A stretch of DNA of 64,000 nucleotides from Rugalucina vietnamica (Eukaryota; Mollusca; Bivalvia; Lucinida; Lucinidae): assembly GCA_964017185.1 (NCBI GenBank), contig OZ024872.1, positions 63,849,932 to 63,913,931 on the forward strand, read 5' to 3'. The position numbers and the translations under genes were made by a program. Positions 45,513 to 56,700 of this stretch are shown one piece after another. Under the pieces are notes generated by a model. The model had not been told where the DNA came from and did no database searches. It worked only from the letters and a program-made list of their open reading frames with translations. Every line of letters starts with the position of its first letter. Position 1 is the first letter of the stretch.

Positions 45513-46202
45513 GCATTTCACCATTAACTCATTCAGTAGAGTAATGCCATTTCAGAACAGAAGGAAATAAACTGAACCGAACCTATTGACAAACTTTGTG
45601 AGAATAATATTATTCAAGTGCACTTTATGTCATTTATATAAGAAAGCTTAGAGACGTAGTTCATTGGTATTAATGTGTAAGTATTAATGAAAAAAAGTAA
45701 TTACAATAACCTATATATCCTTTGAATAAATGAATATAAAGTTTTGAACAACATTGCTTTTAGGAGAAATGAAGTTATTTGCACCATTTCATTAGTGAAG
45801 CACTATTTAAATGCACACTAGAATGATTTTTGTCTGTTTTGTCATATGCTTGGATTGTAAATAATGATGTAATTACTCGTACATTGTCGTTACAAGTATA
45901 CTATCATAATTTCTCGAGGGCGATCAGTCAGAAAATTGTTTTATGTACATTGTCTCAAATTAAGGTTCAAATGTAAAACTTTTGGACTACGAGTTAACAA
46001 TTGTGAAAAAAGTTTGTCAGATCAATAAAATACTGTATTGACCACAGACACGATGAACGTTGTCTAGATCGAAAAAGCCAAGCAATTGAAAAGAACTGTT
46101 TGTGAAAACTCGGTCAAGTTTTTTTTTTTTTTCTTTTTTTTTCTTGGTTTGTTTTCAAATGATATTGTATTACATCCTGTTAAATCTGGAGTATAAAGAA
46201 AG
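45513..46202. other. No gene recognised
   Basis: AT-rich; T-rich run at about 46120-46142. Confidence 0.4.
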
Positions 46203-47030
46203 GTACAAATAGGCGAAGATCAGGAAAAGGCGCAATCAGAAAGAGATTCCCACTCCAAAAACCGAAGTGGGAAAAAACCAAACTAACAATCAGGCACTTA
46301 TACCATGAACATATCGTAAGCCGAATGAGCAGCTATTTTCCCAATAGGTGGCCACTCAGTTACCTTAACTTAATTAAAAATATGAAAACATACATAAGGC
46401 GCCAATAGCACAAAAATTTTAAACACCAAGATATAAAACAAAAAGAACCACCACAGAAGTATCGCCTTGGAACGATCAGTAACACAAAGTTACTGGCGGG
46501 CTTAAACCGGTTTTACAGGATCCTAACCTCACCCTCAGCTTCTGCAGTGGTTCATAACATTTAGTAAGTTCTTCGGTCCTCGTGGTGAATCTCTAACTAG
46601 TCAATGAATCATCAAGAACAAACAAATAAATCATGATAAACATCCTGATGAATAAAAAACAAGGACTCACAGATTGAGTAAGCTGCCCGACGATGGAGAT
46701 CCCTGGGCGCCGAATAACCTACTAACTCCGGAGCAAAAGAAAAACACCAGTTGAACCCCGGTGGGCCAAGCAACAGACAAGAAGCTCCAGCCCCAACCAA
46801 CTAAAATGAATAGCTTTAAGTCGGGGCCATCATAGAGTCTGACGCCCGATCCACCGGCGTGCAATTAAAGAAGGCAGCATAGTCATCAACCATGATTGGG
46901 TTAAAAACTAAGCATGCAGACTGTCGCATATCATTCAAGTTATAACCTATACGTCTGTAACGTGTTATGATTTTTCTGAACTGAAAAGAAAAATCATTAA
47001 TACCTATAAGTTTCTTAAATTTGTAAACTT
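46203..47030 (-). mobile_element. P-family retroelement, copy P8 (split by a LINE)
   Basis: On the minus strand it runs from the RT end (tttgtaaatttaagaaactt, the KFKKL region) through the natural C-terminus and full tail to gcctatttgtaccttt. The remaining 5' piece is only agtcacc at 49382-49388, beyond the LINE. The copy is very close to P2, P4 and P10, so it belongs to the youngest group here. Confidence 0.85.
46865..47030 (-). pseudogene. Penelope-like RT C-terminus (P8)
   Basis: The minus strand encodes the NDFSFQFRKIITR..., IGYNL and MRQSACLVFNPIMVD residues as in P2. It is truncated at the LINE insertion point. Confidence 0.7.
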
Positions 47031-47042
47031 GATGCTAATAAG

Positions 47043-48941
47043 ATGACACCAAACCTACCAGAGCCAACGTACGATCGACTTAGGCAAATTAACATTTCTG
47101 CAACAGATGTATGCGATATTCTTAAATCCTTAAATGTTTCTAAAGCATCAGGTCCCGACTTAGTTAGTCCGCGATTGTTAAAAGAAGAAGCGAACCAGTT
47201 ATGTACTCACTTAGTACCTTCTTCAATCGGCTTTTAATCTCTGGCCAATATCCTAAAGCATGGAAATATGCTGACGTGACACCAGTTTATAAAAAGGGTG
47301 ATAAGCAAATACCGAATAATTATAGACCGATCTCGCTTTTAAGTGTAGTAGGCAAAACGATGGAACGAGCTGTTCATAAGTACGTTTACAACTACTGTGC
47401 CCAGCATCGCGTATTTACTCCTTTTCAATCTGGGTTTATCCAAGGCGATTCGACGACATATCAATTAATAAATTTATACGACACATTTTGTGAAGCGGTA
47501 GACAATGGAAAAGAAGTCCGTGTAGTGTTTTTAGATATTTCGAAAGCTTTCGACAGAGTGTGGCACAGGGGCCTACTGCACAAACTTCATTCGATTGGAA
47601 TTTCCGGCCACCTGTTGAAATGGTTTGAAAATTATTTATCTGATAGGGTGCAGCGAGTTGTAATAAATGGCAAAGCATCAAGTTATCTCAAGATACCAGC
47701 TGGGGTCCCCCAGGGCTCAATCCTAGGGCCATTACTCTTTCTGATTTATATTAACGATATTGTTTTAGAATTAGACTGTTGCATAAGATTATTCGCTGAT
47801 GACACTAGCTTATATATAGTTGTAGAGAATCCAAATACATCAGCTATTCTACTAAATTCGAGTATCAGCACCATTCACTCGTGGGCTGAAGACTGGCTAG
47901 TTGATTTTAGTGCCCCTAAAACTGACGCTATGGTTATAACACGAAAAAGAATTAAACCCTATCACCCACCGCCAATCATGGATAATGTTGTTATAACGGA
48001 AGTAGACAGACATCGCCACCTTGGTATTACGTTTTCTTCAGATCTTAACTGGCAAAACCATATCACTGAAATTAAAACTAAAGCTTGGCAGCGCCTAAAT
48101 ATACTAAGAGCATTTAAATTTAAATTCGACAGAAGATCGCTCGAACGTATGTATGTGTCCTTTATTAGGCCTACACTGGAATACAGCGGCGTCGTATGGG
48201 ATAATTGTAACGACCAAGACAAAAAAACTTCTCGAAAATATTCAAATCGAAGCTATGCGCATAATAACTGGTGCCACTAAATTATGCAGTATAAGTAAAC
48301 TTTATCAGGATACCGGCTGGGAAACTTTAGAGGCGCGTAGACGTAAACAAAAGTTGATAATTTTCTTCAAAATGATTCACGGCCTTTGTCCCGACTATCT
48401 GAACGAAATCGTACCCGAAACAGTGCAAAACCGTGCACGATATCCTCTAAGAAATGCTGACAATATATCCACTATTCGTACAAATTCTGTATTATATTAC
48501 GAGTCATTCCTTCCATCCGCAATACGAGCTTGGAATGATCTACCCAATACAATTAGAAATAGCACTTCTCTTAACCAATTCAAACGCAAGCTTTCAGAAC
48601 AAAGGTCAAAACCTCCAAACCATTTCTATTACGGCAGAAGAGTACCACAAATACAGCATGCACGATTACGTATGGAGTGTAGTGCTCTACAACAGCATCT
48701 GTTTAAGAAAAGCCTTGTTGAAAGTCCTCTGTGCACTTGTGGTATCTCAGAAACGTCGAAACACTTCCTACTCGATTGCCAAAACTATCACCAAATCCGT
48801 AACCGAACTCTGTCTGATTTTCTCCACCTTCCAACTAAATCCCTGCTCTTCGGAGACCCCAGACTCACAGAGGAAGAAAATACAAACATTTTTGAAGCTG
48901 TTCATAAATTCATTACTCAGACAGGGCGCTTTGACAATTAA
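47043..48941 (+). pseudogene. LINE reverse transcriptase, frameshifted
   Basis: Three reading segments. At 47043-47200 the RT lead-in contains NVSKASGPDLVSPRLLKEEA. At 47201-48225 lies the palm: YRPISLLSVVGK, FLDISKAFDRVW with the first catalytic Asp, AGVPQGSILGPLLFLIYIND, and the catalytic LFADDTSLY; the thumb follows, with HLGITFSSDLNWQNHI. From 48226 to 48941 is the C-terminal tail with a C-x-C...H...C zinc-like cluster (CTCGISETSKHFLLDC) and a stop at 48939. Frameshifts lie near 47205-47215 and 48220-48230. All core RT residues are present, so it decayed only slightly. CR1/jockey-group LINE by motif style; the clade is inference. Confidence 0.85.
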
Positions 48942-49020
48942 TTTCGCGCAGGCATTTGTTGCTGCTCTATTGCGATCTCCGAATCCGCGGGGGTTCGTTT
49001 CGGGTGGTTTGAAACTGGGA

Positions 49021-49082
49021 ACATTCATTCATTCATTCATTCATTCATTCATTCATTCATTCATTCATTCATTCATTCATTT
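49021..49082 (+). repeat. (CATT)n microsatellite within the LINE 3' region
   Basis: About 15 units of attc, 80 bp after the LINE stop codon. Confidence 0.95.
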
Positions 49083-49388
49083 ATCTATCTGCTCCCATGT
49101 CCTCCTTACTCTTCACTGTCTCGCCTCTCTACTTGATTCTAATCTCAGTTTTGCAGTCCGTATTAGACTTTTTCTTTCATTTTTTTTTCTTTTCACTACG
49201 TATAAACATCTAGTTAGTATTATTTCTTGATACTCGTTCAGTTGTGTATTTTTTCACGTTAGGAGAAGATTCATATAAGCTTCCTTGAAGCTTGTTTTCT
49301 GATCTTTTGATTTATTGATTGTCATTATTGCTATATGTGAATTTATTAATAAACTAGTGTTTAAACCAAATTTGTAAACTTAGTCACC

Positions 49389-50027
49389 AATAACAGTTAC
49401 AGATAGATAGATGTAAAGAGCAAAATAAAACCGGATAGTACCCGTGGGTAAAATTTTCTTTCATAAGTTTTCCCTTCCAAACCTCGTGACCTTTGCCTAT
49501 CCATACACATTGGATCTAGTTTGAACGTGTTTACAGAATCTACGGGCTGCTGTTGCATTATTGAACCAGATTCATGATTTGTTAGGCTGATTAAAAGATC
49601 CTACGAAATAGACAAGTGTATCATAACACCCCAAATAATAGAAATAAGATTTAAAGGCAAAGTACGCCCTTTAAAATTAACTTAACAACAGTTCTATAGA
49701 CTACGACAGTTAATGTTTGCAAGGTTGATCCTTAAGCTGCATAAAATTTATAATTTACAGCACCAACATTGTTCAGCATGCCGTTTTCTGCAATGCTCAT
49801 GTGTGCTTTTCAGGTCATTGATATTATCTTTCCCAAAACACAGCGACATTCGATTACAGTGCCAAAAGTTATGGTTAATATTAAGTTAGTCATTTGCATA
49901 TTAGTTTTGTGCGAAGTATTTTGACCTCTTTTCAATTTTACACGTTGAATTAGCGTCTTTTTGTGAAACATGACAATGACGTAATAAACACGTATTTAGT
50001 GTAAATAAAGGCCAACCAACAGCATGA

Positions 50028-50074
<47 letters not shown>

Positions 50075-50556
50075 GTGTTGTGTGTTCAGAAATAATGTTC
50101 TTTTCGTCCCCATTGACCTGTTAAACTTTAGGAAACATATTTTGGATGATCACTGACATTGGTATTTCGTTTTTGGTTTTGAAGTTTAGCACATTGTTTG
50201 CACTTTTCAGTACAACAAATATTTTCTGGGTAAGTCCGGTATCTTGAGAGAAAGTATCGATAAAGCAAGTGTTGTGTTTTAAGATCAACGAATTGCATAT
50301 TTATTTATTTTTCAAAGGGCTGATTAAGCTGAATATGCTTTGGATAGGTGTTTCACTGTTTTGAATCGTTTAGGGGATTAAGAAGATTAAGATGTCACCC
50401 AGCTATTCCACAGTTCCAAAATCGAATGTGGCGCGCGATAAATCACGTTCTTTGAGCCTCTCGGGTTTCCGATGCCCTGCTTTCCGTTATTCATCTTAAA
50501 CTTTGGTATCTATGTTTAGTATTTTCTTATTATGATTTGTCTTATTTTTGTATATC
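49389..50556. other. No gene recognised; (GT)n array inside
   Basis: AT-rich sequence with a (tg)n run at 50029-50073. No coding signal. Confidence 0.5.
50029..50073. repeat. (TG)n microsatellite
   Basis: About 22 units of tg, then tgttgtgttgtg. Confidence 0.95.
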
Positions 50557-50915
50557 ACTGAACAACTGCAGAAGCTGAAGGTGAGGTTAAGTACCTGTAA
50601 AATCGATTTAAGCCCGCCAATAATTTTATATTACTGATCGTTACAAGACGATACTTCTGTGGTGGTTCTGGTTGTTTTATGTCTTGGTGTTAAAATTTTT
50701 TGTGCTGTTTGCGCCTTATGTATGTTTTTATATTTTGGGTTAATTTTAGGTAACTGAGTGGCCACCAATTGGGAAAATAGCTGCTCATTCGGCTTACGAT
50801 ATGTTTTCATGGTATTATAAGTGCCTGATTGTTAATTTGGTTTTTTCCCGCCTCGGTTTTTGGAGAGGGATTCTCTTTCGCTCGATTCTGATCGTTGCCT
50901 ACTTGTACCCTTTTC
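50557..50915 (+). mobile_element. P-family tail, copy P9
   Basis: Starts caactgcagaagctgaagg and continues through ccgccaataattttata, tgtgctgtttgcgcctta and agctgctcattcggcttacg to the end gttgcctacttgtaccctt. Confidence 0.85.
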
Positions 50916-51539
50916 CCAAATATGTATGCGGTGGACTTTAAAAAAAATAAGAAAAGAAAATCAATCAATTGAAAATATCGTATTCAGGTCATTTTGGTTC
51001 GCTCTTCTAATGACCAATTATTCTGTCTATTATGTTTTCTATATTCGTTAACCCGTATAAATGCTTTTAAAATTATCCGATGCGTGATATTATTATACAA
51101 GTTGAAATAGTATTCGACAAAGACAAAATGAATGGAATAAAAATATGTTTGAAAGTGCTCGCTATACTTTTTCATTCAGCTTTACATATATTGTACCAGT
51201 ATATTGAAATATCATTGTACAAACTAAAAATATTAGAATAGCTGAAGGATATTGTTGGAAAATGGAACTGTATCTACGACTAAGTGTCCATTGAGACGAC
51301 GCATTTGTTTCATCCATATGTATTCAATTGCTTTCTTTCAGAAGTGGAGGAAGCTTAGGTTTAAAAAGTACGTATGTAATGTAATTGGAGGGTGCTATGG
51401 TGTAAAAGGTACATCTGTTATGTGATACGATGAAGCTCACTAAGTGTTCAAGCCTCCGATATTCATTTTCAGTAGCAAAAGTTCATATCAAGGAGTTTAC
51501 CCCTTGCACCGGTAATACTGAATTGGAAAAGGAACTTAA
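50916..51539. other. No gene recognised
   Basis: AT-rich DNA. The open frame from 51430 runs into the tandem array and is likely an effect of it. Confidence 0.4.
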
Positions 51540-52030
51540 TGATTCATATCTCGGATCTTCCGTTCGGAAGAGAAAGCTAATGTCGTTTTCATCAGAGCCT
51601 ACGCTTCGGGAGAGGAATCTAATGTTTCTCGGTGATTTCGTTTCGAAAGCGGAAGCTAATGGCTTCTGTACCAAGGCATCCGCTTCGGAAGAGAAAAATA
51701 ATGGCTCTTTTTCATCCGGGCCTACGCTTCAGGATAGGAATCTAATGTTTCAAGTCTCAGTGATTTCGTTTCGAAAGCGGAAGCTAATGGCTTCTGCACC
51801 AATGCATCCGCTTCGGAAGAGATAGCTAATGGCTCTTTCACCAGGATGCTCCAGAATGCTTCGAATGGTTCATGTCTCGGCGCTTACGTTTTAAATAGGA
51901 AGCTAATGGCTTCTGCACCAGGACATCCGCTTCGGAAAAGGGAGTTAATGGTTCTTGCCTCGAAGCATCCGTTGCAGACGCGAAGCAGGGTGCTAAGACA
52001 TCCCCGGGGTAGGGCCTAATGGTTATTGTC
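51540..52030. repeat. Degenerate tandem array, about 45-bp modules in higher-order units of about 155 bp
   Basis: Modules such as gctaatggcttctgcacc, aggcatccgcttcggaagag and cctacgcttcgggagaggaa recur from about 51560 to 51990. One larger unit (about 51575-51725) repeats at 51720-51835. Repeats keep one frame open until 51825 (residues RKRKLM recur), which could be accidental or a decayed repetitive protein. Confidence 0.7.
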
Positions 52031-53543
52031 TCGAAAATCTTTCGGTTTCTTGGCGTCAAGAACTTGATTGCGTTGCTGTGAAAGTTGCTAATAGTGGCTT
52101 ATATACTTGACCAATTGAAATTGTGCTTTAATAAAATTAATAACGTCAACGCATTTTCATTGCTGTTGGCATTTTGAATTCTTGGTATTTATTATATTAT
52201 ATTTTTTAATATAAATGAGAGACGATAAACGGAAATTAGAACGTTTGGCATAGATACGGGTAGATCAGTAACTTATGGTCAAATTTTGCGGATCACTACG
52301 TATAGCATACGAAGCAATCCATAATAGTGAGTATGACCAACGCTTTTAATTTAGTTCTCACTTTAGGACGCTACAATTTTGAGTCGAATGCATTTCATTC
52401 CATCTCCCATACAATGTAAAATGATTAAATATATGACGTGTATTTTTGAAGCTGAGTGGTAAAATATATGTGAGAATGACGTTTACGCATGGCACGGATC
52501 CATTTAAGGTGTATCTGGTGTCGTTTGAAGTTTAAAAAAAAGCTTTGCAGTTAGCCGTTAGCATTTACAATGAACATATGTTGCAAACATCAGTTAAGAG
52601 ACGCTTGACTATAAAACATTTCTCCAGTGCTTATTATGTAAAATTCAAAATAGCTTGCAATACAACAGTAACTGACGGGTCGAGTGTAAATAGATAATGC
52701 ATGTACATGTATTCATTGAAACTGTTCCGGTATTTTTGAATAAATAAAAAAGCTTTTATGACAGCACATAATTTAAAGGCCTTTTAAATACTAAGACAAC
52801 TTTTTTTTTCTTGGTGATTTTAAAGCAAGTTTATCATGATTAACATTAAAATAAAGAACTGATTAACACAATGCAAAATTTGATTCAATATAAGAGAAGT
52901 TATTGCGAAATATTGTATTTAGTATGTTTCCTGTAATCTTATTTGGAATCAGGCGGAAGGAGATAAACACATCGGATGGGTAACTTTAGTTCAATTTTCA
53001 TGTATTAAAATGTATTTCATGCATATTATTGGGAACTGCGTTTGCATTTCAATGTGTTTAGCTGAAGAACTTGAAATAAAGGACAACCAAATGCGAGCGT
53101 TTATGTAATTTAATGTTGTTATTAATTCACTTAAATTACTTTTTGTAGCAAAACGTGCTGCCGAAATAGATACATTGTGACAGAAGAATGTATAATGTTA
53201 ATGTGATTATTCAACGTGTTGAAAGCATTGTTTTATTTAATAAGTTCCTTCATGTAACAGCTTGCTAAACGAAATGTTCAACGTTATACGTTTACTTGAA
53301 ATGAACTTTCAATGTTCAATTACTGAAATAAGAAACTAAATATTGAATTATTTAAATTGGAAATAGCTTACTCCGATTTCTCAGTATAAAAGCAAAAGCA
53401 GACTGTTGTTATTGAAGAGTATTGGCGAACACAGGGTATCATGGTGGTGCATAAAGAGAAACTTATATTAGACACCAAATGCAGATTTTAAATGTCAAAC
53501 GTGCTTATATTGTCATCAATTCCATGTACATTATGTATTCCAG
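52031..53543. other. No gene recognised; presumed upstream intron of the channel gene
   Basis: AT-rich. No upstream exon of the channel gene was identified with confidence. Confidence 0.4.
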
Positions 53544-53715
53544 AACACCGGAGGGATGTGATAAGCTGGGACACAGAGAGAGCGTTGAAGAGGAGGAAGA
53601 AGATGACATGTTTCCCTGCTCCACCCACAGTACGATCAAAGAGGAACCAGCCAATGATAGCGAGACAGAGGAACCTGTCTGGGACTTTGGGATACGCAGA
53701 TCAGGTTCTTCCAAA
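53544..53715 (+). CDS. CNG channel exon 1 (acidic N-terminal region)
   Basis: The acceptor gtattccag ends at 53543 and the donor is aaa|gtgag. It encodes an acidic stretch (SVEEEEEDDMFPC..., TIKEEPANDSETEEPVWDFG) ending SSK. An incoming phase-2 join implies at least one more upstream exon, unless translation starts in this stretch. The frame is chosen because it joins in phase with exon 2; the overlapping basic frame does not continue. Confidence 0.65.
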
Positions 53716-56700
53716 GTGAGTGGAGCATGTATTTAAATAATTAAATGCGTTGACAAAATACGCGCCCCTTTGTGCTCATGTTAAATCAATACGATAGAAA
53801 GCACATCAATAGATACGATTACATTAAAGATACAATTGAATTTTAAATCCAAGCTTGACAACAGTTGGGAAAAGTAAAAAAGCTTATTCCGAGAACTATG
53901 TCACGTTTTTTAGACGAAAACATGCTAGATTCAATCTCCCAGACACCATTTTTTTGTAAATTTAGAATCAAAATAAACGCCCACATTGCATTGTACAATG
54001 TACATTGTAGGATAGGGACATAGATGAAGTGGCACTGTCAGACATTATCCTGGATCCTGATGGCAATGCCGCCTACTACTGGCTGGTATGTATAGCTGTG
54101 CTTACAATATGAGCCGTCTCGTGTGAAAACCAAATGTAGTTTCCGAACAGGTCTGACACAATCAGGCTGTACTACATACAGTCACAGAAGCAGGCTAGAA
54201 GCTTGAAATTTCGAATTTAAGATGTAGCGAAAACAAAGACGCTGATCAGCTTCGCGAAATGTAGATTGTTGGTTTTCTCATAAGGCGGCTCAATATGTTC
54301 TCTTTGTATCACGGTCTTTGCGATAATTTGTTTTCCCACCTCCAGAGCCTGGTTGTTAATTTGTTTTCCCCACCTTGCTTTTTGTGTTTAAATAATTGCT
54401 AGCAGCAGATGTCACTTTAAGGGATTCTGCATCTTAGACGCCGACTGTCTTGTGGTGGGAGACAAATAAGGCAGTTATTGATATTCGGTCGGGAATATAA
54501 GAATCTTACAGGATAGACAAATCTGTACCGAGCGTTACATTTTGGCATCACGAGGTTCGCCGAGTGATGCCAAACTGTGACCCGAGGGGCAGATTTGTCT
54601 ATTCATACATTACACGCATAACTGAGTCTTTTTCTTGCACGCCGTAATGCGACGAAGCTTGATTTTCATACTATTTACCGAGACAAATGCTACAATCGTG
54701 GCGTCCGCCATTTCGAATTAAAACGTTTTGACGTCATTGTGACGTGTGCGCTTAGCGACGAAATTACGTGATGTCCTATACAACCAATGTTAAAAAAAGA
54801 ACACTTGAACGCAAGGTGCGACCTGTGTGAAATAACGAGGGTGAGATAAGAATTTCTCGTAGGATTTCTCTATCTTGTGTGCAAGAAATACCATTGTGCT
54901 GATTGCTCCAGTTCCTGGCCATTGCTTACTTTTTTATTTTGCCAGTTTGTAAATCTTTCATGTCCGTAGCATTTTGAAAACACATAAACAACAATGATTT
55001 TGGCATATTTGAATGAACACCTCACATTGTAAACTTGAAATACTAGTTAAAATCATCCCTCATGTGGCATTATGTTTAAACCCAATTAAACGGTAGTAAC
55101 AGAACAGTTAATCATAAGCACACATCAAGAACTACACAATAACTATGTGCAAGTACGTGTATGTTACAGGGCGCTGTGACAGTTGCAGTTGTCTACAACA
55201 TCGCCGTGATTGTATTGAGGCTTGCGTTTGAAGATCTACGATACGACGTAAGTTCCATAGCATTGCTTAATTGTATTTAACTCGTATAATTCAGAGTATA
55301 CATATTCACATGCATATGATTCATTTGATAACATAATGAGCATTCAAAACGACAGTTTTTACCAAAACAATAGAAACCAGAGGCCCAGTGGTCCTGTAAA
55401 CGCTCACCTGAGATCTGAAATATGATATACCAATAAATTTGTTTGACTATAATGTTCATATACATGTATGTATATAGCCCAAGGGCAGGGTCAGAATAAC
55501 CCCTGGGGTCAATTTCTTTTTCAAAATCATAAATATTATGTCCATTTGCCCATTTCCTGAAGGTTTCCCCTTCAGTGACATTTAAACAGCTTTCTGCAAT
55601 ATGTGACCTAAGTTGACCTTGACTGAAAATTGTCAGGGTCATCACAGGGTCATGATTTATAAACACACTGTAGTACTAGATGGTCTCAATTTAAACATGT
55701 CTAGTTTTATTGCAATAGGTTCAGCAGTTCCGGAGAAGAAGATTTTTGAAGGGGTTTTACCTTGTGTGGGCATGGTGGCCATCTTGGTCATGTGACCTGG
55801 ATTATTTATATACCCATTGGTTCCCACTTCCTAAAAATGTTTCCTGTAAAACTTGGCTTTGATTGACCAAGTGGTTTCAGGGAAGGCGATCTTTGAATAT
55901 TTTTGTAACATACAGGTATATTGCCCCGGGGTGGGGGCAGACTTACCCCTGGAGTCCAAATGTTTTAGAATCATAAATATTCCGATCATTTGCCTGCAAG
56001 TTTTCACCTTCTTATGACATTTTAACAGTTTCTTCCATTTAAATGCATAGACGACCTATGCTGACCTTGCCGCAAACTATGTCAGTGTCATCCCAGGGTC
56101 ATGACTTATAAACACATTGAAGTACTCTGCCGAGTTTCGTTAAAATCGTTCCACCAGTGCCGGAGAAGAAGATTCCTGAAGGGTTTTTACCATATATGGG
56201 CATGGCGGCCATCTTGGTCATGTGACCTAGATTATTTATAAACATATTGGTTCCCTCTTCCTGTAAATGCTTCACTTAAAATTTGGCTTTGATTGGCCAA
56301 GCGGTTTCAGAGAAGAAGATCTTTGAACATTTTGTAATATACATTGCCCCAGGGTGGTGTCCGAATTTTTTCAGAATCATAAATCTTAAGTCCATTTGCC
56401 CAAATACTGCAAGTTATTCCCTTCAAATGACATTTTAACAGTTTTTCCCATTCAAATGCATGAGCGGCCTATGTTGACCTTGCCTTAAAATTGGTCATGG
56501 TCATCACAGGGTCATGGTTTATAAACACATTGTAGTACTTTAGTCCCCGATGAATCATGCCAAGTTTCCTTGAAATTGATCCAGTGGTTCTGGAGAGGAA
56601 GATTTTTGAGGCGTTTTTACCATATATGGGCATGGCGGCCATCTTGATCATGTGATCTAGATTATTTATAAACACATTGGATCGACGTATGTACCATGTA

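Larger units (their letters stand above)
47031..49367 (+). mobile_element. 5'-truncated LINE inserted in P8, 14-bp target duplication
   Basis: Bounded by a perfect duplication, aaatttgtaaactt (47017-47030 and 49368-49381), placed exactly inside P8. It carries the RT-coding region (47043-48941), then a 3' part with a (cattcattc)n block and an AT-rich end with no poly(A). The endonuclease and any ORF1 are missing. The perfect duplication indicates a recent insertion. Confidence 0.9.

Noticed and set aside
48454-49230. 258-codon + strand frame overlapping the LINE end
   Set aside because: It is a different frame over the LINE C-terminus and the (cattc)n array. The LINE tail frame has the zinc-like cluster and is the real one.
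51430-51825. 131-codon frame as a host gene
   Set aside because: The frame arises largely from tandem modules; no domain, splice context or signal peptide.
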